The position numbers were made by a program, and so were the translations under genes. From Paenibacillus sp. 32352 (GTDB lineage: Bacteria; Bacillota; Bacilli; Paenibacillales; NBRC-103111), in the NCBI RefSeq assembly GCF_002042965.1, contig NZ_MZNT01000005.1:401287-465286 (forward strand): a DNA stretch of 64,000 bases, in the 5' to 3' direction. Below are positions 34,259-44,100 of the stretch, one piece after another. Numbering within the stretch: the first letter of the stretch is position 1; each line of letters begins with the position of its first letter. The notes under the pieces are model-generated. The model was not told the origin of the DNA. It saw nothing but the letters and a program-made list of their open reading frames with translations, and made no database searches.

Positions 34259-35397
34259 AGATGACGGTCCGCATGAAAATATTTGCCTGCATGGGACTGT
34301 TGGTGTTCATTGTAAGCATCACTTTCTCCCTTACAACGCGGGTTTACACAGGCAGCTTGATCGATCAATTCCAAAGAGAGCAACTGGATGCTCATTATTT
34401 GAATGCCACGCCCGAAGAGCAAATCGAAATCTTTAAATCTTATATCCTTGACAATATGAGCCTGAACGAACTAATTACAGTCACGCACGGTGTACGTTTG
34501 TTCTTTTTTATTACGATTGGATTGTTCTTCAGTTTTTGGATATCGGGGGTACTGACCCTCCCGCTCAAAAAGCTCATAGCAGCCATAGAACGCGTGGCAC
34601 AGGGCGATCTGAACGTTAAAGTACCTCTAGATACAAAAGATGAGTATGGGAAAGTTGCCCAAACGTTCAACGATATGACGTTTCGCCTGCGTGAAGCAGA
34701 GGAAGCCCGCAGACGACTGGTAGCCGATGTTGCTCACGAGCTTCGCACACCGCTGTCTGTAATGCAGCTTAAACTGGAAAATTACCAGCAGGCCGGTCAT
34801 CATGTCCCGCCAGAAAAGCTGCTGCGGCTTCACGACGAGGTCATCCGGCTCAGCCAGCTTGTCGACGATCTTCATGAATTGTCGCTCGCCGAAGCGGGGA
34901 GGTTGTCGCTCGATCGCAAGCCGCTCGACCTGACGGTACATCTAAATCGAATCGTAGATGATGTGAAATACGAAGCGGAAGAAAACGGCTTGGACATTCA
35001 CCTTCTTACAAATTCGAGGCCTGTAATTGTGATGGTCGATGCGAGACGGATCACGCAGGTTTTCTTTAATTTGCTAACCAATGCGATTCGTTATACTCCA
35101 CGGGGAGGGAAGATTACAGTTGAAATCGCAGACCGGGTCGTTGATCAGAATACGCACTTTGCATGCGTCTCGGTGATCGATACCGGTATCGGAATCCCTG
35201 CAGAAGAACTGTCCCACCTATTCGATCGCTTTTACCGGGTAGATGAAGCGCGCTCACGGTATACAGGCGGTACGGGGCTCGGATTAGCTATCGCCCATCA
35301 TTATGTAAAGGCCCACGACGGATTCATCCGCGTTGCGAGCAAGCCGGATGAAGGTACAATCTTTACTGTTTTTCTGCCTATAGGAAAAGATATATAG
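34255..35397 (+). CDS. Membrane sensor histidine kinase
   Basis: A 380-residue kinase with two transmembrane segments (about 10-28 and 82-102) enclosing a short, roughly 50-residue extracellular loop, then HAMP (about 103-155, L-P-L-K-K-L-I-A-A-I-E-R-V-A-Q-G-D-L), HisKA with His in V-A-H-E-L-R-T-P-L (about 163), and HATPase with N-A-I-R-Y-T-P, D-T-G-I-G-I and G-T-G-L-G-L. It phosphorylates the regulator encoded just upstream. The short loop argues for sensing membrane stress or a transporter partner rather than a large ligand; that is inference. Confidence 0.92.
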   Translation: MKMTVRMKIFACMGLLVFIVSITFSLTTRVYTGSLIDQFQREQLDAHYLNATPEEQIEIFKSYILDNMSLNELITVTHGVRLFFFITIGLFFSFWISGVLTLPLKKLIAAIERVAQGDLNVKVPLDTKDEYGKVAQTFNDMTFRLREAEEARRRLVADVAHELRTPLSVMQLKLENYQQAGHHVPPEKLLRLHDEVIRLSQLVDDLHELSLAEAGRLSLDRKPLDLTVHLNRIVDDVKYEAEENGLDIHLLTNSRPVIVMVDARRITQVFFNLLTNAIRYTPRGGKITVEIADRVVDQNTHFACVSVIDTGIGIPAEELSHLFDRFYRVDEARSRYTGGTGLGLAIAHHYVKAHDGFIRVASKPDEGTIFTVFLPIGKDI

Positions 35398-35789
35398 GAA
35401 AAGACATAGTCGTAACGAGACCCGCAGGTCATCCACCGTAACTATGAAATGCCTCTTGCTCTAAATCATCAACTCGCTAAATGACATGCATGAGTTCGAA
35501 GGGAGCCACCTTCAACCGATTTATTTCGCATATTCAAGAAACAATTGGTCAACAAGGGAATTGGCCTGGGAAAATGACTGGGAATATCCTTCGAGAAAAC
35601 TTCCCAGTCCTTGGGATGACGCTCCCCATGACGGTGGGAAATCGGGAGTGGTATGATTTACCTGTCAGGTTGAAGCTGCGGAGTACGGGAGGAGGCCATC
35701 GTGGGCCTGTAAGATAAGCAAATGATCCTCAGATCAAATCCATTCGGCCGCAACCGGCAATCGACTCTTTATACTGGAGGTATGATTTT
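35398..35789. other. 392-bp intergenic region
   Basis: It contains one perfect 8-bp hairpin (ACTGGGAA / TTCCCAGT, 35578-35609) without a T-tract. A 78-codon frame at 35481-35717 has no ribosome site and no protein-like pattern, so it is not called. Confidence 0.4.
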
Positions 35790-36347
35790 ATGAAAACGAT
35801 GAAATGGTTTGCTTTACTGCTTGTTCTGTCGTTTGGCCTGCTGCCCTTCGGAATCGGTGCGGGAACCGCATCGGCAAACAGTCTATCGGATTGGTATTGG
35901 ACGGATAACTATCACATGTCCCCGAACAGCACGGGTTCTGCCCGCATTGTATTTAATACGACGAGTAGTCAGGCGCTGAAAGACATCATAGGCTCGACCA
36001 CCAACACAACTCCGTATAAGTATGATGTTTATGCGAGTGGATGGTATGCAGGGAATGAAGTGGGCTTCGATCAATACAGCGGAGCCCCAATGCCCGATAT
36101 GTGGAACGACAAAAATATCAGTACATTGGTAGGCTACAACGGATTCCGATATCAGCCTCCGGTATGGATCACCACTTCCTATTATCTGTATCCCCGAGAA
36201 ACCGTGAATTTTTATCAGCAATATCTCAAAAAAATCGTCAATGTCTCCTATATCGAAACCGACAGCAAAGGGAACGTCGTATATGAAGCGCGCATGGTCA
36301 TGACACTCATCCATTACCAAGGACCTTCGATTCAAAGAGCATCGTAA
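35790..36347 (+). CDS. Secreted protein of unknown function
   Basis: A 185-residue protein with a signal peptide (about 1-30, cleavage after T-A-S-A) and a Tyr/Trp/Asn-rich mature domain (D-W-Y-W-T-D-N-Y-H; V-Y-A-S-G-W-Y-A-G-N-E-V-G). It has no cysteines in the mature part and no sorting motif. GGAGG precedes the ATG by nine bases, and the gene ends in a terminator shared with the convergent gene. No family recognised. It is the first gene downstream of the OmpR-type pair and might be its target. Confidence 0.7.
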   Translation: MKTMKWFALLLVLSFGLLPFGIGAGTASANSLSDWYWTDNYHMSPNSTGSARIVFNTTSSQALKDIIGSTTNTTPYKYDVYASGWYAGNEVGFDQYSGAPMPDMWNDKNISTLVGYNGFRYQPPVWITTSYYLYPRETVNFYQQYLKKIVNVSYIETDSKGNVVYEARMVMTLIHYQGPSIQRAS

Positions 36348-36352
36348 AAATA

Positions 36353-36390
36353 AAACAGTCTCCTGCCCGCATAAGGCGAGGGGACTGTTT
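36353..36390. terminator. Bidirectional terminator
   Basis: Stem AAACAGTC.. / ..GACTGTTT with T/A tracts on both sides, between the converging genes ending at 36347 and 36402. Confidence 0.8.
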
Positions 36391-36401
36391 TTAGCTTACT
36401 T

Positions 36402-36866
36402 TTAATATTCTCCTTTAATGATAAAAAATGAGCCCCGGATAGTTCCAGCCAGCTTAGACTTCTGCCTGGCAAACTTAAACTTCCCTTCCAGCTCCTTGGG
36501 TACCTCCATCCCCTCAGAAAGCTTAAAACCAACGGCCCGCTTCTTAGGGTCATCGACCGTATACATGACATTGACCGCAAGACCATCCTCATAAAAAACG
36601 TAGGCCATTTTGATATTTTCCACTTGAAAGCGTGATGTCTCTAAAGGCTTGGCTGAAAACTCAATATCTCGTTCTTCCTTCAAAATCCGGTTCACATAAT
36701 CCAGGGTCTCCTGACTTTCGCTAGCTGGTACAACCGTAAATTCATGCTTATATTTGTTCATATAGTAACGGGCTTCATTAGCACGTAAACCGGAAAGCGC
36801 TTCTGCAACAGGTGAAGATTCTAAACCAACCGCGGACACAGTTTTGAAATCAACGATATTGGACAT
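36402..36866 (-). CDS. Conserved-looking cytosolic protein of unknown function
   Basis: A 154-residue soluble protein with alternating helix and strand (F-E-F-type K-H-E-F-T-V-V-P-A; V-E-N-I-K-M-A-Y-V-F-Y-E-D-G-L-A-V-N-V-M-Y). AGGAG precedes the ATG by nine bases. A strong promoter with two operator-like palindromes lies about 180 bp upstream, so the gene is probably tightly repressed and induced by an unknown signal. No family recognised. Confidence 0.65.
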   Translation of the reverse strand: MSNIVDFKTVSAVGLESSPVAEALSGLRANEARYYMNKYKHEFTVVPASESQETLDYVNRILKEERDIEFSAKPLETSRFQVENIKMAYVFYEDGLAVNVMYTVDDPKKRAVGFKLSEGMEVPKELEGKFKFARQKSKLAGTIRGSFFIIKGEY

Positions 36867-37025
36867 TTTGCATTTCTCCTCTTATTTCATTTTTTTGCGG
36901 CAACAGGCTCGCTTGGGTGGAACCGCTGTTTGACCTATATAAACCTGCGTCGTTAAATCATAAAGCGGCGTCTCCTTGGTCTTTCTCCAAAAGACGAATC
37001 CAATTCAGTATCAGATTTCCATTAA
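36867..37025 (-). other. 5' untranslated region with possible remnant of a deleted gene
   Basis: Between the operator-controlled promoter and the 36402-36866 gene there are short coding-like stretches on the minus strand in two frames (L-N-W-I-R-L-L-E-K, then T-K-E-T-P-L-Y-D-L-T-T-Q-V-Y-I-G-Q), ending in TAA just before the next ribosome site. This could be the tail of a deleted first gene, perhaps the repressor itself. Weak evidence. Confidence 0.25.
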
Positions 37026-37077
37026 GACACCATTCGGTGTCGTTTTGATTATATGACACCAAACAGTGTCGTGTCAA
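37026..37077 (-). promoter_or_regulatory. Strong promoter with two tandem operators
   Basis: Minus strand: -35 TTGACA (37077-37072), 18-bp spacer, -10 TATAAT (37053-37048). One palindrome, GACACCAAACAGTGTC (37055-37070), fills the spacer; a second, GACACCATTCGGTGTC (37026-37041), lies over the start site. Their centres are 29 bp apart. This is the layout of a repressed promoter; the matching repressor is not encoded next to it. Confidence 0.75.
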
Positions 37078-37310
37078 CAGTGTTTTATTCCGTTTAGTCA
37101 TTGTTAGTTATGGACGCTTTCATATGCTGGTGACGGCGATATTTATACGACATTTCGTATGATGCTTTTGCACTGCTGCTTTTAGGAATGGGCTGGTTTC
37201 TACTGCATTAGAGTCGCGTTCGCTGACCTTCCCATTATCACCTTCATTGCAGATGGCTATTGGTGAAATTTGCGGCCAATACTATCAATCCCCGCTTCAA
37301 TAGAAAAAAA

Positions 37311-37345
37311 GCAAAGTCGATCAGCTGAGGCTGCTTCGGCTTTGC
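37311..37345 (-). terminator. Second terminator of the heparinase-locus operon
   Basis: Minus-strand stem GCAAAG(C)CGA / TCG(A)CTTTGC followed by seven Ts. Confidence 0.65.
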
Positions 37346-37446
37346 TATGAAAATCATTGCCTCACCCGCTGGCCTTATGCATATCTAGAGCACGCCGATG
37401 CAGGTCTTTTGGTGATACGGTATCTGCTGATAATGGAGCATAATAT

Positions 37447-37488
37447 ACATGACAAGGGAAGGCATACATTTGCCCTCCTTTGTCATGT
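37447..37488 (-). terminator. Hairpin after the binding-protein gene
   Basis: ACATGACAA-type arms form a long stem 19 bases after the stop codon; no T-run follows, so it may instead protect the mRNA 3' end. Confidence 0.5.
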
Positions 37489-37506
37489 AATATTATTGGT
37501 TGGCGC

Positions 37507-39114
37507 TTACTTGCCGCCCTTATCCAGATAAGCTTGAAGCTGCTTCTGCAGCTCGGCACGTACCTTTTCCAATCCAAGCGCTCGCAGCTCATTATTCAAT
37601 TTAGCGGCCTGAGCTTCCCAATCCTTCATCTGTCCCGCCTTGAGCAGCTGAACAAACGGATCGGTCTTGGAGCTGATATTGGCCAGCTCGGCCTTGACAT
37701 TTGTCGTATCGAAGGCGAACATCGCGAGCGGCGCCGAGTAATAGGTATCGGCCTTCGCGGAATACTCGTAGTATTTTTTTGCAGTATCATCCAGATCGGA
37801 GCTGAGTCGAATCATCGACGGGTTCCAGGTTAATTCATAGCCCGGGAAGGTATAGTTCTTCGAATCGTCGAGCAGCTTGTACTGGTTCGTCCCGGCCGCT
37901 TCCCAGTGCTTACCCGGAATCCCCAGCTCGAACAGGTCATGGTTGTCCTGGCTGCTGTACAGCCAGTCGAAGAACTTCATCGTCCGGTCAATGTTCTTGG
38001 AGGTTGCAGGGATAGCAATGGAATTGTTCGCTTTGTAGTTCGTGCTGATCGCTTGCGGCTTCATATTGCGTATGTCCTCCTTCAGCACGAAGAACTCCAG
38101 ATCTGCGCCTGCAAGCGTATCCTTCAGCTTCTTCTTGTCCGCGGCATAGCTGGATATCGTTCCATAGTAAGAGGCGGCTTTGCCTGACATGAAGTAAGCC
38201 TTCTGATCCTTTTGGCTGATGACGTCCTTCTCCAAATATTTGCTCCATTCCGCCCACTTATCATATTGAGGATACGCCGTCTTCTCCGTATTATACGGCG
38301 CAGGCAGCTTCGCCCATTCGGAAGCCGGATCGCCGAAGGCTACAATATTCTTCACCTGCTTGAGATCATCCGTCAGCTGGACGAAGAAGGAAAGTCCCGA
38401 GAAGCCTACGGAGCCGATGGTAGGGATTTTTACAGTGCCCCCCTCACCTGACCAGATTTCCTGAAAGCCTCCGTTGCCTTTGACGGCTAGAGGCGTCAGA
38501 TCCTTGTCCGACTCCTGTACCTTCTTGTAAAAGCTCTCCAGCTCGTCATAGTTCTTGATTGGCTGCATCCCGTATTTCTCCCGCAGATCCTTGCGGATGT
38601 AGATGATCGGAAGGTCGTAGAAGTACTGGGTAAACGGAATTGTGTAGAGATGGCCGTCGAACCGTTTGTTGGCTTCTACATATTCCTTGGAGAAGGCTTT
38701 CTTCAGGCCCGGATAGGCATCGTTGTTAAAATATTTGTCCAGCTGCGCATAAGCGCCCTGCGGGACTAAATCTCTCAGGTTCATAAAATCCGCATCGAAC
38801 ACAAAATCTACATCTTCACCGGCCGCCATCATCAGCTTGACCTTCTGCTTATGATCGTTCATCGGATTCCACTGAATGTTCAGCTTCGTGTTCAGCGTAT
38901 CCTTCGTGCGCTTCTCGAATTCATCAAAAACGACCTGCATGTCCTTCGGCTGATCGCCGAACAGCATCCCTTTAAGTGTTATAGGTGCAAGCGTAGCCGA
39001 ATCACCTCCTGCCGGGGACTTATCTGCCCCCGAATCCTTGCCATCGCTGCAGGCAGCCGTCGCGCCCGCCATGGCAACAGCCAGCAGGACTGCCGAAATC
39101 CGTTTGATATTCAT
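37507..39114 (-). CDS. Sugar ABC transporter binding lipoprotein (second locus)
   Basis: A 535-residue extracellular solute-binding lipoprotein: charged start, hydrophobic stretch, lipobox A-T-A-A-C, and a Gly/Ser/Asp-rich linker. The mature part has the LplA-like fold (I-Y-I-R-K-D-L-R-E-K-Y-G-M-Q-P; A-I-P-A-T-S-K-N-I-D-R-T-M-K-F-F-D-W-L-Y). It is the last gene of the locus after its two permeases, so it probably binds oligosaccharides released by the heparinase-like enzyme at 41193. No ATPase gene is nearby, as in MsmX-dependent systems. Confidence 0.88.
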   Translation of the reverse strand: MNIKRISAVLLAVAMAGATAACSDGKDSGADKSPAGGDSATLAPITLKGMLFGDQPKDMQVVFDEFEKRTKDTLNTKLNIQWNPMNDHKQKVKLMMAAGEDVDFVFDADFMNLRDLVPQGAYAQLDKYFNNDAYPGLKKAFSKEYVEANKRFDGHLYTIPFTQYFYDLPIIYIRKDLREKYGMQPIKNYDELESFYKKVQESDKDLTPLAVKGNGGFQEIWSGEGGTVKIPTIGSVGFSGLSFFVQLTDDLKQVKNIVAFGDPASEWAKLPAPYNTEKTAYPQYDKWAEWSKYLEKDVISQKDQKAYFMSGKAASYYGTISSYAADKKKLKDTLAGADLEFFVLKEDIRNMKPQAISTNYKANNSIAIPATSKNIDRTMKFFDWLYSSQDNHDLFELGIPGKHWEAAGTNQYKLLDDSKNYTFPGYELTWNPSMIRLSSDLDDTAKKYYEYSAKADTYYSAPLAMFAFDTTNVKAELANISSKTDPFVQLLKAGQMKDWEAQAAKLNNELRALGLEKVRAELQKQLQAYLDKGGK

Positions 39115-39174
39115 GTTTTGTTTCCTCCCTTTTCGTTGGACAATCTCTATACTAAACCGCTACGAGCTGCGGAC

Positions 39175-40056
39175 TTAGCCTTTCACGGCACCCACCATCA
39201 AGCCTTTGACAAAATATTTCTGAAGAAACGGGTACAGCAAGACAATCGGACCGATCGTCACGATCGTAGTGGCAAGCCGTACGGTCAGTGTCGGTGGAAT
39301 AAAATTCGGAATGTTCACGTCGGCCGACAGCTGGCTGACAAAGTCCAGATTGTTCATGATGCGCTGAATCAAATATTGCAGTGGAAATTTATGCGGGTCG
39401 TTGATATAGAGCAAGGCGTTAAACCAGCTGTTCCAGTAGCCCAGCGCATAGAACAGGCCAATCGTCGCCAGCGCAGGCAAGGAAACCGGCAGGATGATGC
39501 GAAACAGGATATGGGCATCGTTAGCGCCGTCAATTTTCGCCGATTCAGCAAGCGAGTCGTCAATGGTAGCGAAGAAGTTGCGCAGCAGGAACATATTCCA
39601 GGCGCTTATCATGCTGGGGATGATGAGCACCCAGATCGTGTCCTTCAAATGCAGGTACTTGGAGATCAGCAGATAGGAAGCGACAAGCCCGCCGTGGAAC
39701 AACATTGTAAAGTATACGAAGAAGGCGATTCCGTTCCGGTATTTCACCGATTTGACGGAGATGGCATAGGCGAGTGCGCTGGTAAACAGCATCGAGAGCA
39801 AGGTGCCGACCAGCGTCACGAATGTCGTTACCCCGTAGGCCCGGTAAATCGTATCGTCTTGAAAAATAAGCTTGTAAGCCTCAAGACTGAACTCTTTAGG
39901 CCACAGCGTATAGCCGTACTTCAGAATCTCCGATTCCTTGGTGAACGAGCTGGCCAGGACCGCCAGGAAAGGAACCAGGCAGTAGATGGAGAACAAGGTG
40001 ATGATGACGTAGAATAATGCTTTCAGCAGCTTATCCGATAAGCTTTCTCTGATCAT
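39175..40056 (-). CDS. Sugar ABC transporter permease (LplC type, second locus)
   Basis: A 293-residue permease with six transmembrane segments, EAA loop D-S-L-A-E-S-A-K-I-D-G-A-N-D-A-H-I-L-F-R (about 167-186), and the group-typical C-terminus F-L-Q-K-Y-F-V-K-G-L-M-V-G-A-V-K-G. It lies between the partner permease (19 bp upstream) and the lipoprotein gene. Confidence 0.9.
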   Translation of the reverse strand: MIRESLSDKLLKALFYVIITLFSIYCLVPFLAVLASSFTKESEILKYGYTLWPKEFSLEAYKLIFQDDTIYRAYGVTTFVTLVGTLLSMLFTSALAYAISVKSVKYRNGIAFFVYFTMLFHGGLVASYLLISKYLHLKDTIWVLIIPSMISAWNMFLLRNFFATIDDSLAESAKIDGANDAHILFRIILPVSLPALATIGLFYALGYWNSWFNALLYINDPHKFPLQYLIQRIMNNLDFVSQLSADVNIPNFIPPTLTVRLATTIVTIGPIVLLYPFLQKYFVKGLMVGAVKG

Positions 40057-40075
40057 GATGCGCCTCTCCTTTCAT

Positions 40076-41059
40076 TTAGAATATGGCCGATTCCGGTGCC
40101 GTCTTCTTGGCAATATAGTTTACGGTAATGACCAGAAGGAACCCTACCACCGATTGCAGAAGGCCAACCGCCGCAGACATCCCCATATCTCCAAGGTCCA
40201 TCAAGGACCGGAAGACATAGGTATCAATGACGTCAGTCGTCGGATAGAGCAGCGGATTCCGGCCGATGATGGCGAAGATCATGCCGAAGTCACCGTTAAA
40301 TATGCCGCCCACTGCCAAGATGGTAAGCAGGATAACCGTCGTTTTTAACAAAGGCAGCGTAATGTACATAATTTTTTGCCAGCGGCTCGCGCCATCCATG
40401 GAAGCGGATTCGTACACCTCCGGATTAATCCCGGCAATGGTCGCCATATACACGATGGAGCTGAAGCCCGCCCCATGCCAAATCTTCAGCAGGACGAAGA
40501 TCGCGGGCCAATAGGAGGGTGACGACAGGAACTGGATCGGCTCCGCTCCGAATAAAGCCAGCGCCTTGTTAATAAATCCTCCGTCCGTAGCCACGAATGC
40601 TGTGATGAACATGGCGACAACCGTCCACGACAGGAAATGCGGGAAGATCATGACGGATTGCGCCGCTTTCTTAAACCATTTACCGCCAAGCTCCGTCACC
40701 ATAATGGCTATGGCTACCGCCGCAAGTGTTCCGAATACAATGAACAGCACGTTCAGGAAGATGGTATTGGTCACGATCTTGACCCAATCGTTGGAGTGGA
40801 AGAAGAATTCAAAGTTTTTGAGGCCGACGAACTTGCTGCCTGTAATGCCCTTCACGGCTTTAAAATCCTGAAAGGCGATCACGATGCCCCCCATCGGGAG
40901 ATAGGCGAAGATGAAAAACCAGATCATGCCGGGAAGCGCTAATAAATACATGAATTTATTTGTTCTTAATTCGAAGAAGAATGAGGCAACAGCTCCCCGC
41001 TGTTTCCTGGAGATGCCGCTGCCAAGCTGAGATTGCTCCGATATTGCGGAATGATTCAT
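40076..41059 (-). CDS. Sugar ABC transporter permease (LplB type, second locus)
   Basis: A 327-residue permease with six transmembrane segments; the start of the first is M-Y-L-L-A-L-P-G-M-I-W-F-F-I-F-A-Y, and the EAA loop is Y-E-S-A-S-M-D-G-A-S-R-W-Q-K-I-M-Y-I-T-L-P (about 231-251). It follows the heparinase-like gene after 133 bp in which I see no clear terminator, so co-transcription is likely. Confidence 0.9.
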   Translation of the reverse strand: MNHSAISEQSQLGSGISRKQRGAVASFFFELRTNKFMYLLALPGMIWFFIFAYLPMGGIVIAFQDFKAVKGITGSKFVGLKNFEFFFHSNDWVKIVTNTIFLNVLFIVFGTLAAVAIAIMVTELGGKWFKKAAQSVMIFPHFLSWTVVAMFITAFVATDGGFINKALALFGAEPIQFLSSPSYWPAIFVLLKIWHGAGFSSIVYMATIAGINPEVYESASMDGASRWQKIMYITLPLLKTTVILLTILAVGGIFNGDFGMIFAIIGRNPLLYPTTDVIDTYVFRSLMDLGDMGMSAAVGLLQSVVGFLLVITVNYIAKKTAPESAIF

Positions 41060-41192
41060 AGGTACTCCTTTCTTTCCAATCGAGATGTAATGACTTTATC
41101 TTATGTCCTCAGGGCGTTAGCGAAAAAGTTTGGATTTTACCACAACGCTATGTTTTCCGCTGATTAGAGTGTTTGAAATTGTACCACTTTCA

Positions 41193-44100
41193 TTAATTGG
41201 TGCATTCTTCACGCAGAAGACCCGCTTCTCCGAGCTCCCGAAGACGTACATGTAACTGCCGTCCGTCTCCCTTAAGACCATGAACGTCAATAACCTGCGT
41301 CCTCCCGTCCGTTAACTGGACTCTAATCAGCTCGGGTGAGATTGCGTTGGCAGCCGCGATAACCGAGTCCCCCTCATGCGACTCAAGCAAGGTTATGAAG
41401 TAAGCTTCCCTGCCGCTTGTACGGATGCTGATCGTCTTGCGGCGGGCCGGATCGTCACCAAGCGGGTAGTCTCCACCCAGAGTTCCCTGGAAGGCCATTG
41501 CCTCTAATCCGCTAAGGTCTATCACGGCAACGGCCGGCAGGCTCGGGTCGAGCGGCTCGAAGGGCAGCGCCTCCCTATACAGCTCACCGGCCAGATGTAC
41601 TTGGCCGCCGTAATAATCCGAACCGACCCCGTGTCCAGGGTCTACATTCTCGTATCGGATCGGCAGGTCAGTCAGCGGCAGCCTTCGTCCATCCTGAAGC
41701 AGCACGCAAGGATTGCCCCAGAAGACCGTTTTACGGCTCGAGCGATCTACGCGAACCTGCAGCTTCAGCTCCCGGATCCCCTGCAACGGGATATCCAGGC
41801 TGCGCTTACCGAGGATCCATGCTCCAAACTGTCCTTCTGCCAGCTGAACCCCATCCCCCGCTATCTCGTAGCTCAACACTTTGTTCACAGGCGCCGCCTC
41901 CGCGTACCAGCCTGTCATGAGCTCCTGCTGGGGGGGCCACAACGTATGAAGATGTAAATTCATAAGCCCCTCTTCGTTGTGCATGTTATGGCGCCCCTCA
42001 CTATCGTCCCTGACAGCGTTGTAGCTATGGCTGAACCGGATCCGGGCGGGGGCATCGCACTCGTACCAGCTGCAATCTGTGATAAACTGTGCGGAGCCGT
42101 AAGGATCCTCACTCATCTGGGCCGTGTGGCGGAGAAGCCGTTTCCGTTCCCCATCGATTCCTTGAAAGCCTTGATAATGGTGCAGGCAATCGAAGGTATG
42201 GGACTCTTCCCCCTTGAGGTAATCCGCGATGACGACATAATCTTCTGTGACGGCAACAAGCCGTCTTTGAACGACCGGCTCCGAATAGGTGCCGGTATCT
42301 CCCTGCGGGCGCGGCTGAGGAGGGATTGGCACCTCCCGGCCTTCGATCAGACCGCGTTCCTGCGGGAACGCTTCAGGATATGGCGTCTGGCCGCCGTAAG
42401 GAGGGTCGCACCATCTCGCGACTGTCTCTACCGCGCATACGTTCAGCAGGGTTCCGCTATGAAACACCAGCCGCTTGGAAGGAGCAGGCTCCTGCATCCG
42501 CTGGTCCACGACGACCATGTTGTGCGACATGGAGGCTTGCACCCACATTTTGAACATGAACGAATGATAGCCGTACCAGGAAGCAAGCGGACTATAGGCG
42601 TTCTTCCCATACCGGATCAGCCCGAGAAGTCCGGTGCGGTCGAAGTGACCGTGGTATCCGCCGTGAGAGCCGTATTTCAGCACCGCCTGAATCCGTGAAG
42701 AGGCCGAGCCTTGTCCGCCAGACCGCAGCAGGGCAAGCCCGACGTTATCAGCGATAACGGAACGTTCGTCGTGTCGGTCCTCCCCTTCCGGGAGTTCTCC
42801 TGCCCCGTACACCAAATCTCTTCCCTTAGCTGATCGGATGACAGACGCATACCTCGGGTCCCTCCATACGTAATAAGCGAGATCGTACCATTTCCCCATT
42901 TGCTTTGCGGTTGAATCGTTGGCGCCGAACAGGACGCCGCGGTCGTCGATAAAAGGAAGCATGGCATCCCACACGTCTTTTATGGTTCTGTAATTACGAT
43001 TGGCCGGCTCATACTTGGCAAAGGACATGCCGAGGAACGGCTTCTCGCCCGGCATCGACCAGGGTGACAGCATCGCATTGGAATGATAGGATGGCGGTAT
43101 CTTCCTATCCTTGAGCCCGAGCCCCCACGGCTCGCAGGCCTGGACAACTCGAGTCATCATATCGGCGAACAGCACGACATAATTGGAGGCTCCCTCAAAG
43201 TACCAGCCGTCGTCCATGACGCCCGTTGCGACCATATCGATAAAACCGCCGGGACCGTGGATGAAGCGCCGGATCCAATGCATGTCCTGAAGGAGCAGGC
43301 TGCACAGAAGAGCTGCCGCCATGCCTCCTGACGGAATATTGTTGGTATCGCCATCCGTGATCATCCAATCCACCTTCTCAATGAACAAGCGGAAAACATG
43401 CTCCAATCGGCTCCGGTCCTCGCCGGTCCAGCAGGATTCGTTATACAGAAGATCATATACAGACACGATATCCAGCATCAGCTCGCCTTCATGAATGAGC
43501 CCCCCTGTGCTGACCTTTACTCCCCTCGGCGAAGGAAGTACTAGCTCCTCCCGGGTCGAATAGATGTGCAGCATCGGCGCATCGGTCGCCGGATATCCGG
43601 TGATCGGATCCGCCAACCGCCGCAGAAAAAGAACGGCCTTCTCGAGAAAATCCGTTCGCCCTGTTAGCTTCCAAGCTATGCCTGCGGCGTGCAGCTTGAA
43701 TCGCTGCCCAAGCTCGAAGGCAAACGGCTGCCCAGGCCCTTGGGCTTCGGGGACGACCCAATCCTCCGCGATCCGAATATAGTCATCCAGCTCCTTCTGG
43801 GCCCATGGAAAGGCTGCTGCGTTGCGCCGCACCTGCTCCCAGCCGGCTTCCGTGTGCATAATGTAGGGGTGTGCCAGTGCTCTGACGGTGTATAGGGTCA
43901 GCCGCTTGGCCCAGACCGCCTTTCCTCCAGGAATGGCGACGACCGTCAACCTCTCATAGCCCCCGGGAGCGATACCGTCGTGAAGGGTAACTTGCAGCGT
44001 GACCCGGCCGGTTTGCCCGGGTTCAAGAACAAGGCTCTCCGGCTCCAGCTGCGTTCGCATGGACTCGTAGCCATAGAGCTCCAGAGCCAATGTAACCGCC

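Larger units (their letters stand above)
37082..37506. other. Intergenic region with two hairpins
   Basis: It contains two hairpins downstream of the binding-protein gene (37447-37488 and 37311-37345). A short plus-strand coding-like stretch near 37132-37208 (Y-D-A-F-A-L-L-L-L-G-M-G-W-F-L-L-H before a stop) resembles the end of a membrane protein, but too little remains to identify it. Confidence 0.3.

Noticed and set aside
35481..35717. 78-codon open frame on the plus strand between the kinase gene and the secreted protein
   Set aside because: No ribosome site, no family resemblance, and the region contains a hairpin. Most likely non-coding.
37362..37592. Minus-strand frame overlapping the end of the binding-protein gene
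   Set aside because: It runs across the terminator hairpin region and the real coding frame; no start signal.
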